Assembly (NCBI GenBank): GCA_964555675.1
Contig: CAZKTU010000003.1
Location: 1 to 64,000, forward strand
Reading direction: 5' to 3'
Length of the DNA: 64,000 bases
Origin: CAIWXH01 sp964555675
GTDB lineage: Bacteria > Chloroflexota > Chloroflexia > Chloroflexales > Chloroflexaceae
In this document: piece after piece, positions 33,001 to 42,125 of the stretch
Position numbering within the stretch: the first letter of the stretch is position 1
How the letters are laid out: each line of letters starts with the position of its first letter
The notes under the pieces: generated by a model
What the model saw: only the letters and a program-made list of their open reading frames with translations
Told to the model about the DNA's origin: nothing
The model's database searches: none
Program-made: the position numbers and the translations under genes

Positions 33001-33473
33001 GCGTCAGCGCCGTATCAGGTTTACTTCATGTTTACCACTTGGTCGGGCTCGCTGACCCTTCCGCGTGGCGCCATGGCTGTAGTGCTGAGTGGGACGGTCC
33101 GTAAACCTGGGTCGCGCAGACAATTCCGGCGCGCCCACTTCAAAAGTAAAATCAGTTTAAGGTAAGCCAGCAATTCTGTCAATAGTACCTGGATATTTGC
33201 GACTATAATGCCGTATAGTGCCGTTTGGTGCAATCGAACTGTAATGAGATTCGTTGTTTTTTGTAAAGGCTTTCTTCGTCGTCGTCGTCGTCGGCGTCGC
33301 GCGGCCCTGATGACCGGCTGCCTTCTCAGGCCCGAGTCTGCTGTCTGAAACCCGGCTGAGGGGGCGGCGCGCTTCCTGATAATCGTTATCACCCCTCCCG
33401 ACGAGGGTGGCGGCGTGCCTGCAAGGGACTTTAGTACTAATTCCGGGCCGTCGCCGAGGCGCCGCGGCTCGGC
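33001..33473. other. AT-richer intergenic region with second promoter and palindrome
   Basis: No gene. A minus-strand promoter TTGACA (33177-33182), 17 bases, TAAACT (33154-33159) points toward the NlpC/P60 gene, about 290 nt from it. The perfect palindrome TGATAATCGTTATCA lies at 33377-33391 and resembles part of a Fur-type box. GTC repeats at about 33274-33292 are a simple-sequence run. Confidence 0.6.
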
Positions 33474-34058
33474 CTAGAGGCCGAAGAGGACATAGCGCCA
33501 GTAGCGCAGGCTGGCCCCGGCCAGGCCCAGGGGTTCGGTCGCGGCGTCGGGCGGGGGCGAGCCGAAGGCGTTGAGCCCCTGGTCGCGGGCAATTTTGAGC
33601 GAGCGCAGCGTCTCGTTTGGCGCCGTGACCACAAGCATGCTGGTGGCGCCCTCGAGCCGCGCCTGGCGGGCGAGCCGGCGCAGGTCGGGGGTCTCGGCCT
33701 GCATCGCGGCGTCGCTGATGATCATCGCCTCGGGCACGCCGCGCTCGACCAGTTGGGCCTTCAGCCCTGCCTGCCCCTCGCCTGTGAGCAGCAGCGTAGG
33801 CACATAGCCGCGCCGGTACAGCTCGAAGGCGTGCTCGACCAGGCCCTCGGCGGGCACCGCCGGCGCGACCAGCAGGGCCAGATCCGCGCTGCGGGCCTCG
33901 TCGCGGCCGGCCTGTAGCCACGCGGCCGCTGCCCCGAGGGCCAGGGCGATCAGGGCCAGGGTCGTGATCAGCACGGCCAGAAAGGCCCCTTGCCGCCAGA
34001 CCTGTCGCGACGCTCGGCGCCAGGTTATGGCCGTGTCTTCCCCCTGCTCCGGGTCCAT
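33474..34058 (-). CDS. YdcF-like (DUF218) membrane-anchored protein
   Basis: The protein has 194 residues from the ATG at 34058. A short cytoplasmic start is followed by one span (about 24-47). The DUF218/YdcF-type fold comes next: ADLALLVAPAVPAEGLVEHAFELYRRGYVPTLLLTGEG, then the ALKAQLVERGVPEAMIISD segment and SMLVVTAPNETLRSLKIARD. The family is linked to envelope-related and SAM-binding functions but is not biochemically settled. The usual glycine-rich early motif (GAG/GGG) is missing, replaced by LLVAPA, so the assignment is at fold level. It lies 16 bases downstream of the hybrid kinase, probably co-transcribed. Confidence 0.65.
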   Translation of the reverse strand: MDPEQGEDTAITWRRASRQVWRQGAFLAVLITTLALIALALGAAAAWLQAGRDEARSADLALLVAPAVPAEGLVEHAFELYRRGYVPTLLLTGEGQAGLKAQLVERGVPEAMIISDAAMQAETPDLRRLARQARLEGATSMLVVTAPNETLRSLKIARDQGLNAFGSPPPDAATEPLGLAGASLRYWRYVLFGL

Positions 34059-34074
34059 GCTCGCTCCGTCGTGT

Positions 34075-37000
34075 CTAGTGCGCGCTTCGCCGCGCCGCCA
34101 GTGTGGCGAGGACCTGCCGCAGCCGCAGCAGATCAAACGGCTTGGCCACCACCGCGTCGGCCCCGCGAACGCGGGCCGTCTCCTGGTCAATCTGCTCGCC
34201 CCAACCGGTCACCAGCACGGTCTGCAGCTCGCCGTCCAGCTGCCTGGCCCTGGCGATCAGCTCCCAGCCCGACATCCCTGGCATCCCGAGGTCGGTACAG
34301 ATCAGATCGTAGTGGTTGGCCGAAAGCAGGCTCAGGGCCGCCTCGCCGCTCGCGGCCTCGGCCACAACGTGGCCGAGCCTGCTGATCTGGCGCACGAGCA
34401 CCCGTCGCACCGTCTCGTCGTCGTCGACCACCAGCACCTGGCGCGGCCCCTGAAGAGGCGTCGCGGCGACGGCGGCCGGCGCGGTCGCGTTCGGGGCCGG
34501 CCGCGCGGGCAGATAGATGCTGAAGGTCGTGCCGCGCCCCGGCTCGCTGCTTAGGTGTACCTGTCCCTGGTGACGTTGCACAATGCCATAGACCATGGTC
34601 AGACCCATGCCCGTCCCGCGAGGCCCCTTGGTGGTGAAAAAGGGATCGAAGACGCGAGCCTGAGTCTCGGGGCTCATGCCCACGCCTGTGTCGCTCACTT
34701 CGAGCAGGGCGGTCCTGGTCCCCAGGGGGCTATGCTCGGGGGCGAGGGTCGCCGTCCGCAGCAGCAAGCGCCCCCCCTGGGGCATCGCGTCGAGCGCATT
34801 GAGCACCAGGTTGGTCGCCAGATCGCGCAGGGCCGGCCCATCGCCGGCGAAGGGCGGGACCGCGCCGGGCTTGTGACTGACGACGATCTCGACACCCCGG
34901 CTCTGGGGGGCGTCCCGCCAGCGCGGCCGGGTGATCGCCAGGCTTTCGGCGATGATCTCGCCCAGGTCGACCGCCATGTCCGGCAAGGCCCTGTTCGTCT
35001 GGGCGAAGCCCTGCAGGCGGCGCACGCTCGTGGCCCCGTCGAGGGCCGCCCGCTCGATCACCCGCAGCTCTTCGGCGACCCTCGGCGCGAGCGGCTCGGC
35101 GAGGAGCAGCTGGGCGTGCCCCAGGATGCTCGCCAGGAGGTTGTTGAAGTCGTGGGCGACGCCACTGGCCAGCTCGCCCAGGGCCCTGAGGCGCTCGCTC
35201 TGGGCCAGACGCTCCTCGGTGCGCCTTAGCTCTTCGTTGCGCCTGAGGTGCTCGAGGGCCAGGCCCGTCTGCACCGCGATCGCCTCGAGCAGGTGCAGGT
35301 CGTGCTGGCCGAACGCGCCCCGCTGCTCGCTCTCGATGGCGACGACGCCCAGAACCTGACCTTCCTGCTTGATCGCCGCCACGAGCTTGGCCGCAGTGTG
35401 ACTCAGGCGCGGGCTGGGGACGAAGCGCAGGTCGTGGGCGACGCTGTTGACCAGCAAGGTCTCGCCCGTACGGGCCGCGTAGCCGACCAGCCCGTACGTC
35501 GGCCCGCTCTCGTCGAGGATCGCCGTGGCCTCGACCATGTCGACGGCTCCATAGGCGGCCCGCACCACCAGGCCGCTCTTTTCGCGGGTATAGATGCAGA
35601 CGTGGTAGTAGCCGAAGGTGTCGAAGAGCTGGCGCGCCACCTGGTCGAGCAGCGTATCGGCGTCGCGATAGGCGCTCATGCGCAGGCTCAGCTGGTGCAG
35701 CAGCTGGAGTTGGCTCGCCCGGGTGCGCGCGTCGCGCAACAGCAGCTGGTTGTTGAAGGCCACGGCCACATGGTCGGCGAAGAGCTGGGCGACCTGCACT
35801 TCGCCGGCGCTAAAGCTGTCGGGGAGCCACTTGTCGATAGTCAGCATGCCGATGGCGGCGTCGTTCACGATCAGGGGCACGCCGATCCAGGCCCTGATCA
35901 TGTCGCCGTCGGCCGCGGCCTGCCACGACTCTACCTGCTGAACGTCGGGCAGGTACACGGCGTGCCAGCCCTGGCGCACCTCCCAGGACACCGAGCCCGG
36001 GCCTACATAGAGCACCATGCCCTTGCGAGCCTCGCGGAAGCCGCGTCCGGCGATCATCTGCGCGTAGTGGTCGTCGTGGAACTGGAAGACCGCGCTCGAG
36101 TCGTAGGCGATGTAGCGGGCGAGCTGTTCGAGGATGAAGTCGAGCAGGGTCTCGTTGCCCACCATGGCGTTGCAGGCCCCGGCCAGCTGGCTCAGGGTCT
36201 GGCTCAGAGCGCGGCTCTGCTGCTCGTTGAGCACAAGCCGCTCGTTGGCCAGCAGCATGGTGATCTGATCGGCGGCGAAGCGCGCCAGCTCGCGCTCGTC
36301 GCGACGCCAGTAGTGGCCCTGCTGCCTGGCCTTGATCACCAGCCAGCCGTGTCGCTCGTCGGGGGTGCTCAGGCGCGCCTGTAGCTCGCAGCCGCCCTCG
36401 TCGCGCCGCTCGAGCAGGTCCGCCTCGGGCTGCTCGGGCCGCCACGACGCGCCGCCATCTGGGCTCGTGGGGAAGCCCGCCAGGGGTCTGAAGGCGCCCT
36501 GCCCGTCGGGGAGATAGACCGTGACCGCCGTGAGCTCGAGCAGCGCCGCCAGGGTCGTGAGGAGTTGTCCGCTCACCCGGGTGGCCGCCCCTGGCTCGCG
36601 GGGGGCCTGGTTGATCAGGCCGGCTACCTGCTCGCGCGCGGCGGCGTAGCGCAGCGAGGTGGCGGCGGCCGCGTTGTCGATGGCGATCGCGGCATAGCTC
36701 GCGAAGATCTCGACCATCTGGACGGTCGCCGGGCTGAAGAGCCTGCCGCCGTTGGCTTTGGCCAGGTTCAGCACGCCGAGGGTGCGGTCGCGCACCTGCA
36801 GCGGCAGCGCAAAGAGGGTCGCCTGGGCGGACATATAGATTGGGACGAAACGCGCATCGCTGCCCAGGGCGGCGGTGTGGACCGGCGTCCCGTTGCGGGC
36901 TACCCAGCCGGCGATCCCCTCGCCGAGGCGAAAGACGGGCCTGCCCAGCTGCTCGGACGGCAGGCCGTAGGCTGCCACCAGACGCAGGTACTCGCCCTGC

Positions 37001-37158
37001 TCGTCCACGAGCATCAGCGTGAGCATGTCTGCGCCGCTCAGGTCGCGCACGGCCGCCACGATGCGCTCGAACACTACCTCGAGCTCAAGGGACGAGCAGA
37101 CCAGTCGGCTCAGATCAAGGATCGTGCCGAGACTTGTGCTCTCGCTCGTGAGATCCAT
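34075..37158 (-). CDS. Multi-GAF hybrid sensor histidine kinase with C-terminal receiver
   Basis: The protein has 1027 residues and no membrane span, so it is cytoplasmic. Three to four GAF domains occupy about 20-650 (first: LVCSSLELEVVFERIVAAVR at the start, GVLNLAKANGGRLFSP; last: GVVAIESEQRGAFGQHDLHLLEAIAVQ). HisKA holds the phospho-histidine in LASGVAHDFNNLLASILGH (about 665-683). HATPase_c has LVLNALDAMPQGG, VSDTGVGMSPE and GTGMGLTMVYGIVQ. The receiver (about 905-1023) has VLVVDDDETVRR, phospho-Asp in LICTDLGMPGM and VVAKPF. GAF domains often bind small molecules, bilins or cyclic nucleotides. The YdcF-like gene follows closely. Confidence 0.92.
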   Translation of the reverse strand: MDLTSESTSLGTILDLSRLVCSSLELEVVFERIVAAVRDLSGADMLTLMLVDEQGEYLRLVAAYGLPSEQLGRPVFRLGEGIAGWVARNGTPVHTAALGSDARFVPIYMSAQATLFALPLQVRDRTLGVLNLAKANGGRLFSPATVQMVEIFASYAAIAIDNAAAATSLRYAAAREQVAGLINQAPREPGAATRVSGQLLTTLAALLELTAVTVYLPDGQGAFRPLAGFPTSPDGGASWRPEQPEADLLERRDEGGCELQARLSTPDERHGWLVIKARQQGHYWRRDERELARFAADQITMLLANERLVLNEQQSRALSQTLSQLAGACNAMVGNETLLDFILEQLARYIAYDSSAVFQFHDDHYAQMIAGRGFREARKGMVLYVGPGSVSWEVRQGWHAVYLPDVQQVESWQAAADGDMIRAWIGVPLIVNDAAIGMLTIDKWLPDSFSAGEVQVAQLFADHVAVAFNNQLLLRDARTRASQLQLLHQLSLRMSAYRDADTLLDQVARQLFDTFGYYHVCIYTREKSGLVVRAAYGAVDMVEATAILDESGPTYGLVGYAARTGETLLVNSVAHDLRFVPSPRLSHTAAKLVAAIKQEGQVLGVVAIESEQRGAFGQHDLHLLEAIAVQTGLALEHLRRNEELRRTEERLAQSERLRALGELASGVAHDFNNLLASILGHAQLLLAEPLAPRVAEELRVIERAALDGATSVRRLQGFAQTNRALPDMAVDLGEIIAESLAITRPRWRDAPQSRGVEIVVSHKPGAVPPFAGDGPALRDLATNLVLNALDAMPQGGRLLLRTATLAPEHSPLGTRTALLEVSDTGVGMSPETQARVFDPFFTTKGPRGTGMGLTMVYGIVQRHQGQVHLSSEPGRGTTFSIYLPARPAPNATAPAAVAATPLQGPRQVLVVDDDETVRRVLVRQISRLGHVVAEAASGEAALSLLSANHYDLICTDLGMPGMSGWELIARARQLDGELQTVLVTGWGEQIDQETARVRGADAVVAKPFDLLRLRQVLATLAARRSAH

Positions 37159-37193
37159 GTGCGTGGCCGCCGTGTAAGGTTGATAGGTCCACC

Positions 37194-37222
37194 ATTATAT
37201 GCCCCTTGCCAGCGGGCCGCAA
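37194..37222 (-). promoter_or_regulatory. Promoter of the hybrid kinase gene
   Basis: Minus strand TTGCGG (37217-37222), 17 bases, TATAAT (37194-37199). The divergent GT-C gene has TACAAT at 37246-37251 on the plus strand. Confidence 0.75.
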
Positions 37223-37301
37223 TCGGCAAAAGGTCGGCTCCGTAGTACAATGGCGCGGCGGGCGCGACCCGGCGCCGCCGTTGCGAGCAACCCTACAGAC
37301 G

Positions 37302-39350
37302 ATGCCCAGCCCCCTGACCCCCGGCCGCCGCCTGCTGGTCGCCGCCGCCCTCGCCGCCGCGGCCGCGGCCGCCGCAGGGCCGGGCGGGCGCATGACAGTT
37401 GCGCTGGCGCTGCTGCTCTTTGCGCCGGGCTACCTGCTCGAGCGAACCCTGCCCGCCCCCCCGCCGCCCCTGGTGACGCGCTGCGCCGTCTGGGTTGGCC
37501 TGAGCCTCAGCCTCGTCGCTCTGCTCTACCAGTGGTGCTGGGCCCTCGGCCTGCCCTTCGGCGACCTCGCCCTCTGGGCGGGGGCCGCTCTGCTGGCCGC
37601 GGCCGCCCTGCTGGCCGCCTGGCGCGACCTGGGCCGCCCCGCTCAGCCGGCAGAGGGTCGGCCCTGGCTCTGGGCCCATGCCCTGACGGCGACCATCGTC
37701 GTGGTCACTATCGCCGTGCGCCTGGCCCAGAGCGATGGCCTGGCCCTGCCCCCCTGGGTCGACTCGGTGCACCACGCCCTGATGGTGCGGGTGGCCGCCG
37801 AGAGCGGGATCGCCCCGGCCTCGCTCGAGCCCTACCTCCCGGTCAGCGGGATGCCCTACCACTGGGGCTACCACGTCGCCATCGCCACCGTGCTGCGCCT
37901 GAGCGGCCTCGGGCTGCCCGAGACCCTGCTGCTGAGCGGCCAGCTCCTCAACGCCCTGACGGCCCTCACGGCCGCCGGCCTGGCCGCGGCGCTGTGGCGA
38001 CGCCCCGTGGCCGCCCCTGTCGCCGCCCTCGTCGTCGGCCTGGTCTCGCTGATGCCAGCCTACTATCTGTCCTGGGGCCGCTACACCCAGCTCGCCGGCC
38101 TGCTGATGCTGCCGGGGCTGGCCGTGGCCTGGCAGCTCGCTCTCGCCGGGCGCGGCCGGGGCTGGTGGGCTGCCGCGGCCCTCACCCTGGCCGGCCTGAG
38201 CCTGGTCCACTTCCGCGTCCTGGTGCTCGGGCTGGCCCTGCTCGCCCCCCTCAGCCTGGCCTGGGCCGCCGGCAGGCCATGGTCGCTGGTCAGGCCCGCG
38301 CTGCTCGCGGCCGTGGGGGCCTCCGCGGCCGCCGCCGCCCTCACGGCGCCCTGGCTGGCCCTGCTGCTCGGGCGGGCCTTGCTGCCCGCCGTGGCCGACG
38401 GGAGCCTCGCCGGCGGCGGCAGCTACAACGCCCTGAACACCGAGCTGCTCTGGGTCGAGCCGAATCGGCTGCTCGCCGCCCTGGCCATGGCGGCGGGCCT
38501 GCTCGGCCTGCGCCGGCGCGCGGGGGCCGCCGCCGTCCTGACCCTCTGGGTGGGCCTCATGGCCCTGCTGGCCAACCCCTGGCTGCTGGCCTACCTGCTG
38601 GCCGCGGGCGGGGCGACCCTGCTGGCCGCGGCCGCGATGCGAAGGAGCCTCGCCCTGGCCGCTCTCGGGGCCGCGCTGCTGGCGGGCGCCGCCGTCGGCC
38701 CGCCGCCCTACCTCTGGCTGATCACCAACGACGTGGTCGTGATCAGTCTGTTCCTGCCCTTCGCCGCGCTGATCGGCGGGGGTGTCGCGCTGCTCTACGA
38801 GGGCCTCGCCGCCACAGGCCACAGGCTCGCCCGCGCCCTGGCCCCCGCCACAGCCGTAGCCCTCGCCGCCGCCGGGGCCTGGGGCGTCGTCGCCATGAGC
38901 GACGACGTGCTCAACGAGGGCACCGTGCTGGCCGGCCCCGCCGACCGCGCGGCGATCGCCTGGGCGGCCGCCTCGACCCCGCCCGAGGCTCGCTTCCTGG
39001 TCAACGCCGCCCCGTGGCTCTCGACGGCCCGTCGCGGCGCCGACGGCGGCTGGTGGCTGCTGCCCCTGGCCGGACGCTGGACCACGGCGCCCCCGGTGCT
39101 CTATGTCTACGGCTCGCCCGAGTATGTCGCCCACGTTAACGCTACGGCCGATACGGTGATCGCCTACGCGCCCGGCGGCGAGCGGGCCATCCTCGACCTG
39201 ATCGCCGCCGAGGGCATCACCCATATCTACCTGGTCGAGGGCAAGGGCCCCATGCCCGCCGAGTTATTCGCTGGGCGCGCCGGCTTCACCCAGGTCTACG
39301 CCCAGGACGGCGTGACGATCTTCGCCGTCGACGGCCCCGCCGGGGGCTGA
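37302..39350 (+). CDS. GT-C-type polytopic membrane protein, paralog 1
   Basis: The protein has 682 residues from the ATG at 37302 and about 12-14 spans. After the N-terminal hydrophobic block a periplasmic motif WVDSVHHALMVRV (about 150-162) resembles the acidic/His acceptor loop of oligosaccharyltransferase-like GT-C enzymes. SLMPAYYLSWGRYTQLAG follows in a later loop. The C-terminal quarter is soluble (EARFLVNAAPWLSTARRGADG, TDTVIAYAPGGERAIL). The protein at 54658-56691 shares this layout, including VSIFPAYYVNWGRYTQLAG and a VFVN...GGAIYVGTDGG tail, so the two are paralogs. Substrate and reaction are not known. Confidence 0.7.
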   Translation: MPSPLTPGRRLLVAAALAAAAAAAAGPGGRMTVALALLLFAPGYLLERTLPAPPPPLVTRCAVWVGLSLSLVALLYQWCWALGLPFGDLALWAGAALLAAAALLAAWRDLGRPAQPAEGRPWLWAHALTATIVVVTIAVRLAQSDGLALPPWVDSVHHALMVRVAAESGIAPASLEPYLPVSGMPYHWGYHVAIATVLRLSGLGLPETLLLSGQLLNALTALTAAGLAAALWRRPVAAPVAALVVGLVSLMPAYYLSWGRYTQLAGLLMLPGLAVAWQLALAGRGRGWWAAAALTLAGLSLVHFRVLVLGLALLAPLSLAWAAGRPWSLVRPALLAAVGASAAAAALTAPWLALLLGRALLPAVADGSLAGGGSYNALNTELLWVEPNRLLAALAMAAGLLGLRRRAGAAAVLTLWVGLMALLANPWLLAYLLAAGGATLLAAAAMRRSLALAALGAALLAGAAVGPPPYLWLITNDVVVISLFLPFAALIGGGVALLYEGLAATGHRLARALAPATAVALAAAGAWGVVAMSDDVLNEGTVLAGPADRAAIAWAAASTPPEARFLVNAAPWLSTARRGADGGWWLLPLAGRWTTAPPVLYVYGSPEYVAHVNATADTVIAYAPGGERAILDLIAAEGITHIYLVEGKGPMPAELFAGRAGFTQVYAQDGVTIFAVDGPAGG

Positions 39351-39399
39351 GCCGACGGTGCTACAATGCGCCGCGGACCCCGCAGCCACAGGATCGCCA

Positions 39400-40968
39400 A
39401 TGCAGCGCGAGATGCGCCCCGCCCCCAACTTGCGCGCCCTCGGCGCCGCCGCCCTCCTCGGCCTGCTGCTGATGGTCGGCTTCTTCGGGCCGACCGACAA
39501 CTGGTCCTGGGACCCCTCGTTCTACTACGCCCAGATCCGCTCGCCCCTGGTCGAGGGCGACCTGGACTTTCGCAACGAGACCAAAACCGGCAACATCGAC
39601 TTGGGCGTCACCGCCACGGGTCTGCAAGACAGCCTCTGGCCGATCGGCCCGAGCCTGCTCTGGTCGCCCTTCTTCCTGGCCGCCCACGGGGTGATGCTGG
39701 CCCTCAGCCCCGCCGCCGCCGACGGCTTCGCCTTCCCCTATATCGCCCTGGTGGCCCTCGGCTCGCTGGCCTACGGGCTGCTCGGGCTCGCCCTGGTCTA
39801 CAGGCTCTGCCGGGCCTTCGGCGGGCGGGCCCTCTCTCTGGCCGTGACCGCCCTCTGCCTCGGGGCGACGCCGCTCTTCTACTATATGTTTCGCCAGCCG
39901 ATGATGGCCCACACCACCGGCCTCTGCGCCGCGGCGGCGACGCTTCTAATCTACCTCGACCTCTCGACCCGCGAGGCTCTGAGCCCGCGCAGCGGGCTGC
40001 TGTTTGGAGTGGCCCTGGCCCTATGCTTCCTCACCCGCTGGAACGGCCTGTTGATGGCCCTGGCGCCCGCCTTCTACTTCGGCGGCTATCTGGCCCGGGC
40101 CTTTGGGCGGCGCTCATGGCGCGAGGCCCGGCCGGTGCTGATCCAGATCTGCGTCGCGCTGGCCATGTTCCTGCTGACGATCACGCCGCAGCTGGCCCTC
40201 TGGTACCGTCTGCACGGCAGCTTCCTGGCCATGCCCCAGGGCGCGGCCGCCTTTGTCGCCAGCCCGCTCCCGCTCAACCTGCCGAAGATCTTCTTCGATA
40301 CGAACCGCGGCCTGCTCTACTGGTGCCCCTTCGTGCTGGTCGGCATGGTCGGCATCGGCTTCATCCCCGACCGCCGGCTACGCCTGATGGCGGCCCTGAT
40401 CACCCTGGGCCAGGTCGTCTTGATTGGCTACAGGGTCGACTGGTACAGCGGCGGCGGCTTCGGCGCGCGCTACTTCATCGAGCTGCTGCCCTTCCTCGCC
40501 ATCGGGGTCGTCTGCCTCGTGCGGCGGCTGCCCCAGAGGACGCCCTGGCTCGTCGCCGCCGGCCTCTGCGGGGCGGCCCTGGTGCTGCACCAGTTCGTGC
40601 TGATGTACGCCGTCGAGCACGCCGCCGACGGCTGGCTCGCGATGGCGGCCTATTTCCAGGGGCAGCCGATCGGGGTGAGCTGGCAGCTCGACGCGCTGCT
40701 GCGCCTGCTGCGCGACCCGGCCCTCTGGCTCGCGCCGCGGCCCTTCGTCGGCCCCGACCGCCAGACGCTCCTCACCAACCTCGCGGCCGGGCTGCGCGAC
40801 CCGCGGGCCTACCTGGTCACCGGCGCGGCCCTGGCCCTGGCGCCGCTGGTGGCCCTGCCGGCGGCCCTGCTCTGGCGCGTCGTGAGGCGCCGCGGCCCGG
40901 GGCCGCTGCTGGTTGCGGCCGCGGCCTACTTTGCGGCGTGGGCGCTCTTCCTGATGGCCGTGGGGTAG
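39400..40968 (+). CDS. GT-C-like (GT39-related) membrane protein
   Basis: The protein has 522 residues from the ATG at 39400 and about 11 spans. The first loop contains SFYYAQIRSPLVEGDLDFRN, with an acidic DLDF pair, and DSLWPIGPSLLWSPFFLAAH. LTRWNGLLMALAP and GFGARYFIELLPFLAIG later match positions conserved in Chloroflexota GT39-like proteins. It starts 49 bases after the stop of the preceding GT-C-like gene; TGCTACAAT at 39359-39367 is a candidate own promoter. Likely a sugar transferase of the outer leaflet; the sugar donor is unknown. Confidence 0.68.
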   Translation: MQREMRPAPNLRALGAAALLGLLLMVGFFGPTDNWSWDPSFYYAQIRSPLVEGDLDFRNETKTGNIDLGVTATGLQDSLWPIGPSLLWSPFFLAAHGVMLALSPAAADGFAFPYIALVALGSLAYGLLGLALVYRLCRAFGGRALSLAVTALCLGATPLFYYMFRQPMMAHTTGLCAAAATLLIYLDLSTREALSPRSGLLFGVALALCFLTRWNGLLMALAPAFYFGGYLARAFGRRSWREARPVLIQICVALAMFLLTITPQLALWYRLHGSFLAMPQGAAAFVASPLPLNLPKIFFDTNRGLLYWCPFVLVGMVGIGFIPDRRLRLMAALITLGQVVLIGYRVDWYSGGGFGARYFIELLPFLAIGVVCLVRRLPQRTPWLVAAGLCGAALVLHQFVLMYAVEHAADGWLAMAAYFQGQPIGVSWQLDALLRLLRDPALWLAPRPFVGPDRQTLLTNLAAGLRDPRAYLVTGAALALAPLVALPAALLWRVVRRRGPGPLLVAAAAYFAAWALFLMAVG

Positions 40969-40969
40969 G

Positions 40970-41024
40970 GCCCGGGCTCAGCTGGGCAGGACGCGGATCA
41001 GCCCGGGCAGCCACCAGGCCCGCG
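40970..41024. repeat. Left flank of the gap, duplicate of 41125-41179
   Basis: These 55 bases are identical to the bases immediately right of the N run. On the minus strand they encode the same last residues of the ABC-2 permease (WWLPGLIRVLPS and stop), so the same DNA has been placed on both sides. Confidence 0.9.
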
Positions 41025-41124
41025 NNNNNNNNNNNNNNNNNNNNNNNNNNNNNNNNNNNNNNNNNNNNNNNNNNNNNNNNNNNNNNNNNNNNNNNNNNNN
41101 NNNNNNNNNNNNNNNNNNNNNNNN
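41025..41124. other. Assembly gap (100 N)
   Basis: Exactly 100 N, a conventional placeholder length. Because both flanks are the same 55 bases, the two contigs most likely overlap and the true gap is zero or negative. Confidence 0.95.
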
Positions 41125-41132
41125 GCCCGGGC

Positions 41133-42125
41133 TCAGCTGGGCAGGACGCGGATCAGCCCGGGCAGCCACCAGGCCCGCGCCCCGTAGGCCAGGACGAGCG
41201 AGCCGAGCAGCAGCATCAGCAGGGCCGCGTCGACGGCGGTGAGGCGCCAGCGCCGCAGGGGCGTGATCAGGTGCAGGCTGCCCCAGAAGAGCAGCAGCGC
41301 GACCAGCCCGTAGAGCAGCGCGGTCGCCCGGTGCAGCGGCACGGCGCCCGAGACCGGCCCGCCCAGGGCCCCGCTGGTGAGCAGGCTGAGCATGGCCAGG
41401 GGGCGCAGGCCGCCGGTGAGCGACGAGGCGGGCGGGCGCGCCGGGATGAGGGCCGAGGCCATGGCCGAGAGCGGGTTGGCGACCAGGAGCCAGGGCGGCG
41501 CCGCGGTCAGGCTGTTGACCAGGGACCAGACGTTGGCCGCGAAGAGCGTGCCGCCGACCAGGCTGACCAGCAGCGCGTAGCAGAGCAGGGTCGCGCTGTA
41601 GGTCTGGCGGGTCACGGCCGAGCAGAACAGGCCGAAGACGCTGCCGGTCACCGCGGTGATCAGCAGGGTGGCCGCGACCCGCAGCATGTCGGCGGGCTCG
41701 ACGCCGCCGAACAGAAAGACCACGGAGTAGACCGGCAGGGCCGCCAGGAGCAGCAGGAGCAGGAAGGCCAGGGCCGCCGCCAGCTTGCCCGCCACGAGCT
41801 GGATGGGCGTCACCGGCGTGGTCTGCAGCATGGCGTAGGTGCCGCGCTCGTACTCGCCGCTGATCGCGTTGACCGTGGTGGCCGGGGCCAGGAAGACAAT
41901 CAGGGCCTGGAGGCCCATGCTCAGCCCGATGAAGAGGACCTGGCCGATCTGGGCCGCCACCAGGGGCGCGCCGCGATCGAGCTCGCTGGTGACCACCCCA
42001 TAGATCAGGCGCGCCGCGATGATCGCCAGCCCGACATAGACCGCGATCAGCAGGGCGGCGCGGCTTCCGCGCATCTGGACGGCGAACTCCTTGAAGAGCA
42101 CGGGTATGGCCGGGCTGCGTCTCAC
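41133..42125 (-). CDS. ABC-2-type transporter permease
   Basis: The protein has 330 residues. The GTG at 42125 overlaps the stop of the upstream gene (GTGA), so translation is coupled. Six or more spans alternate with short loops. ATTVNAISGEYERGTYAMLQTTPVTP is the amphipathic/coupling region characteristic of ABC-2 permeases of the NatB/gliding-motility type, followed by GKLAAALAFLLLLLL. Such permeases export polymers, drugs or Na+ with a separate ATPase. No ATP-binding gene is adjacent in this window; the gap is probably artefactual, so it may lie elsewhere. Confidence 0.85.
   Translation of the reverse strand: MRRSPAIPVLFKEFAVQMRGSRAALLIAVYVGLAIIAARLIYGVVTSELDRGAPLVAAQIGQVLFIGLSMGLQALIVFLAPATTVNAISGEYERGTYAMLQTTPVTPIQLVAGKLAAALAFLLLLLLAALPVYSVVFLFGGVEPADMLRVAATLLITAVTGSVFGLFCSAVTRQTYSATLLCYALLVSLVGGTLFAANVWSLVNSLTAAPPWLLVANPLSAMASALIPARPPASSLTGGLRPLAMLSLLTSGALGGPVSGAVPLHRATALLYGLVALLLFWGSLHLITPLRRWRLTAVDAALLMLLLGSLVLAYGARAWWLPGLIRVLPS

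Noticed and set aside
33274..33292. Run of GTC triplets read as poly-arginine in one frame
   Set aside because: Simple-sequence repeat in an intergenic region; no gene starts here.
37199..39139. Arginine/proline-rich plus frame of 646 codons overlapping the GT-C gene, and the opposite-strand frame of similar length
   Set aside because: Composition typical of off-frame reading of GC-rich membrane-protein DNA.
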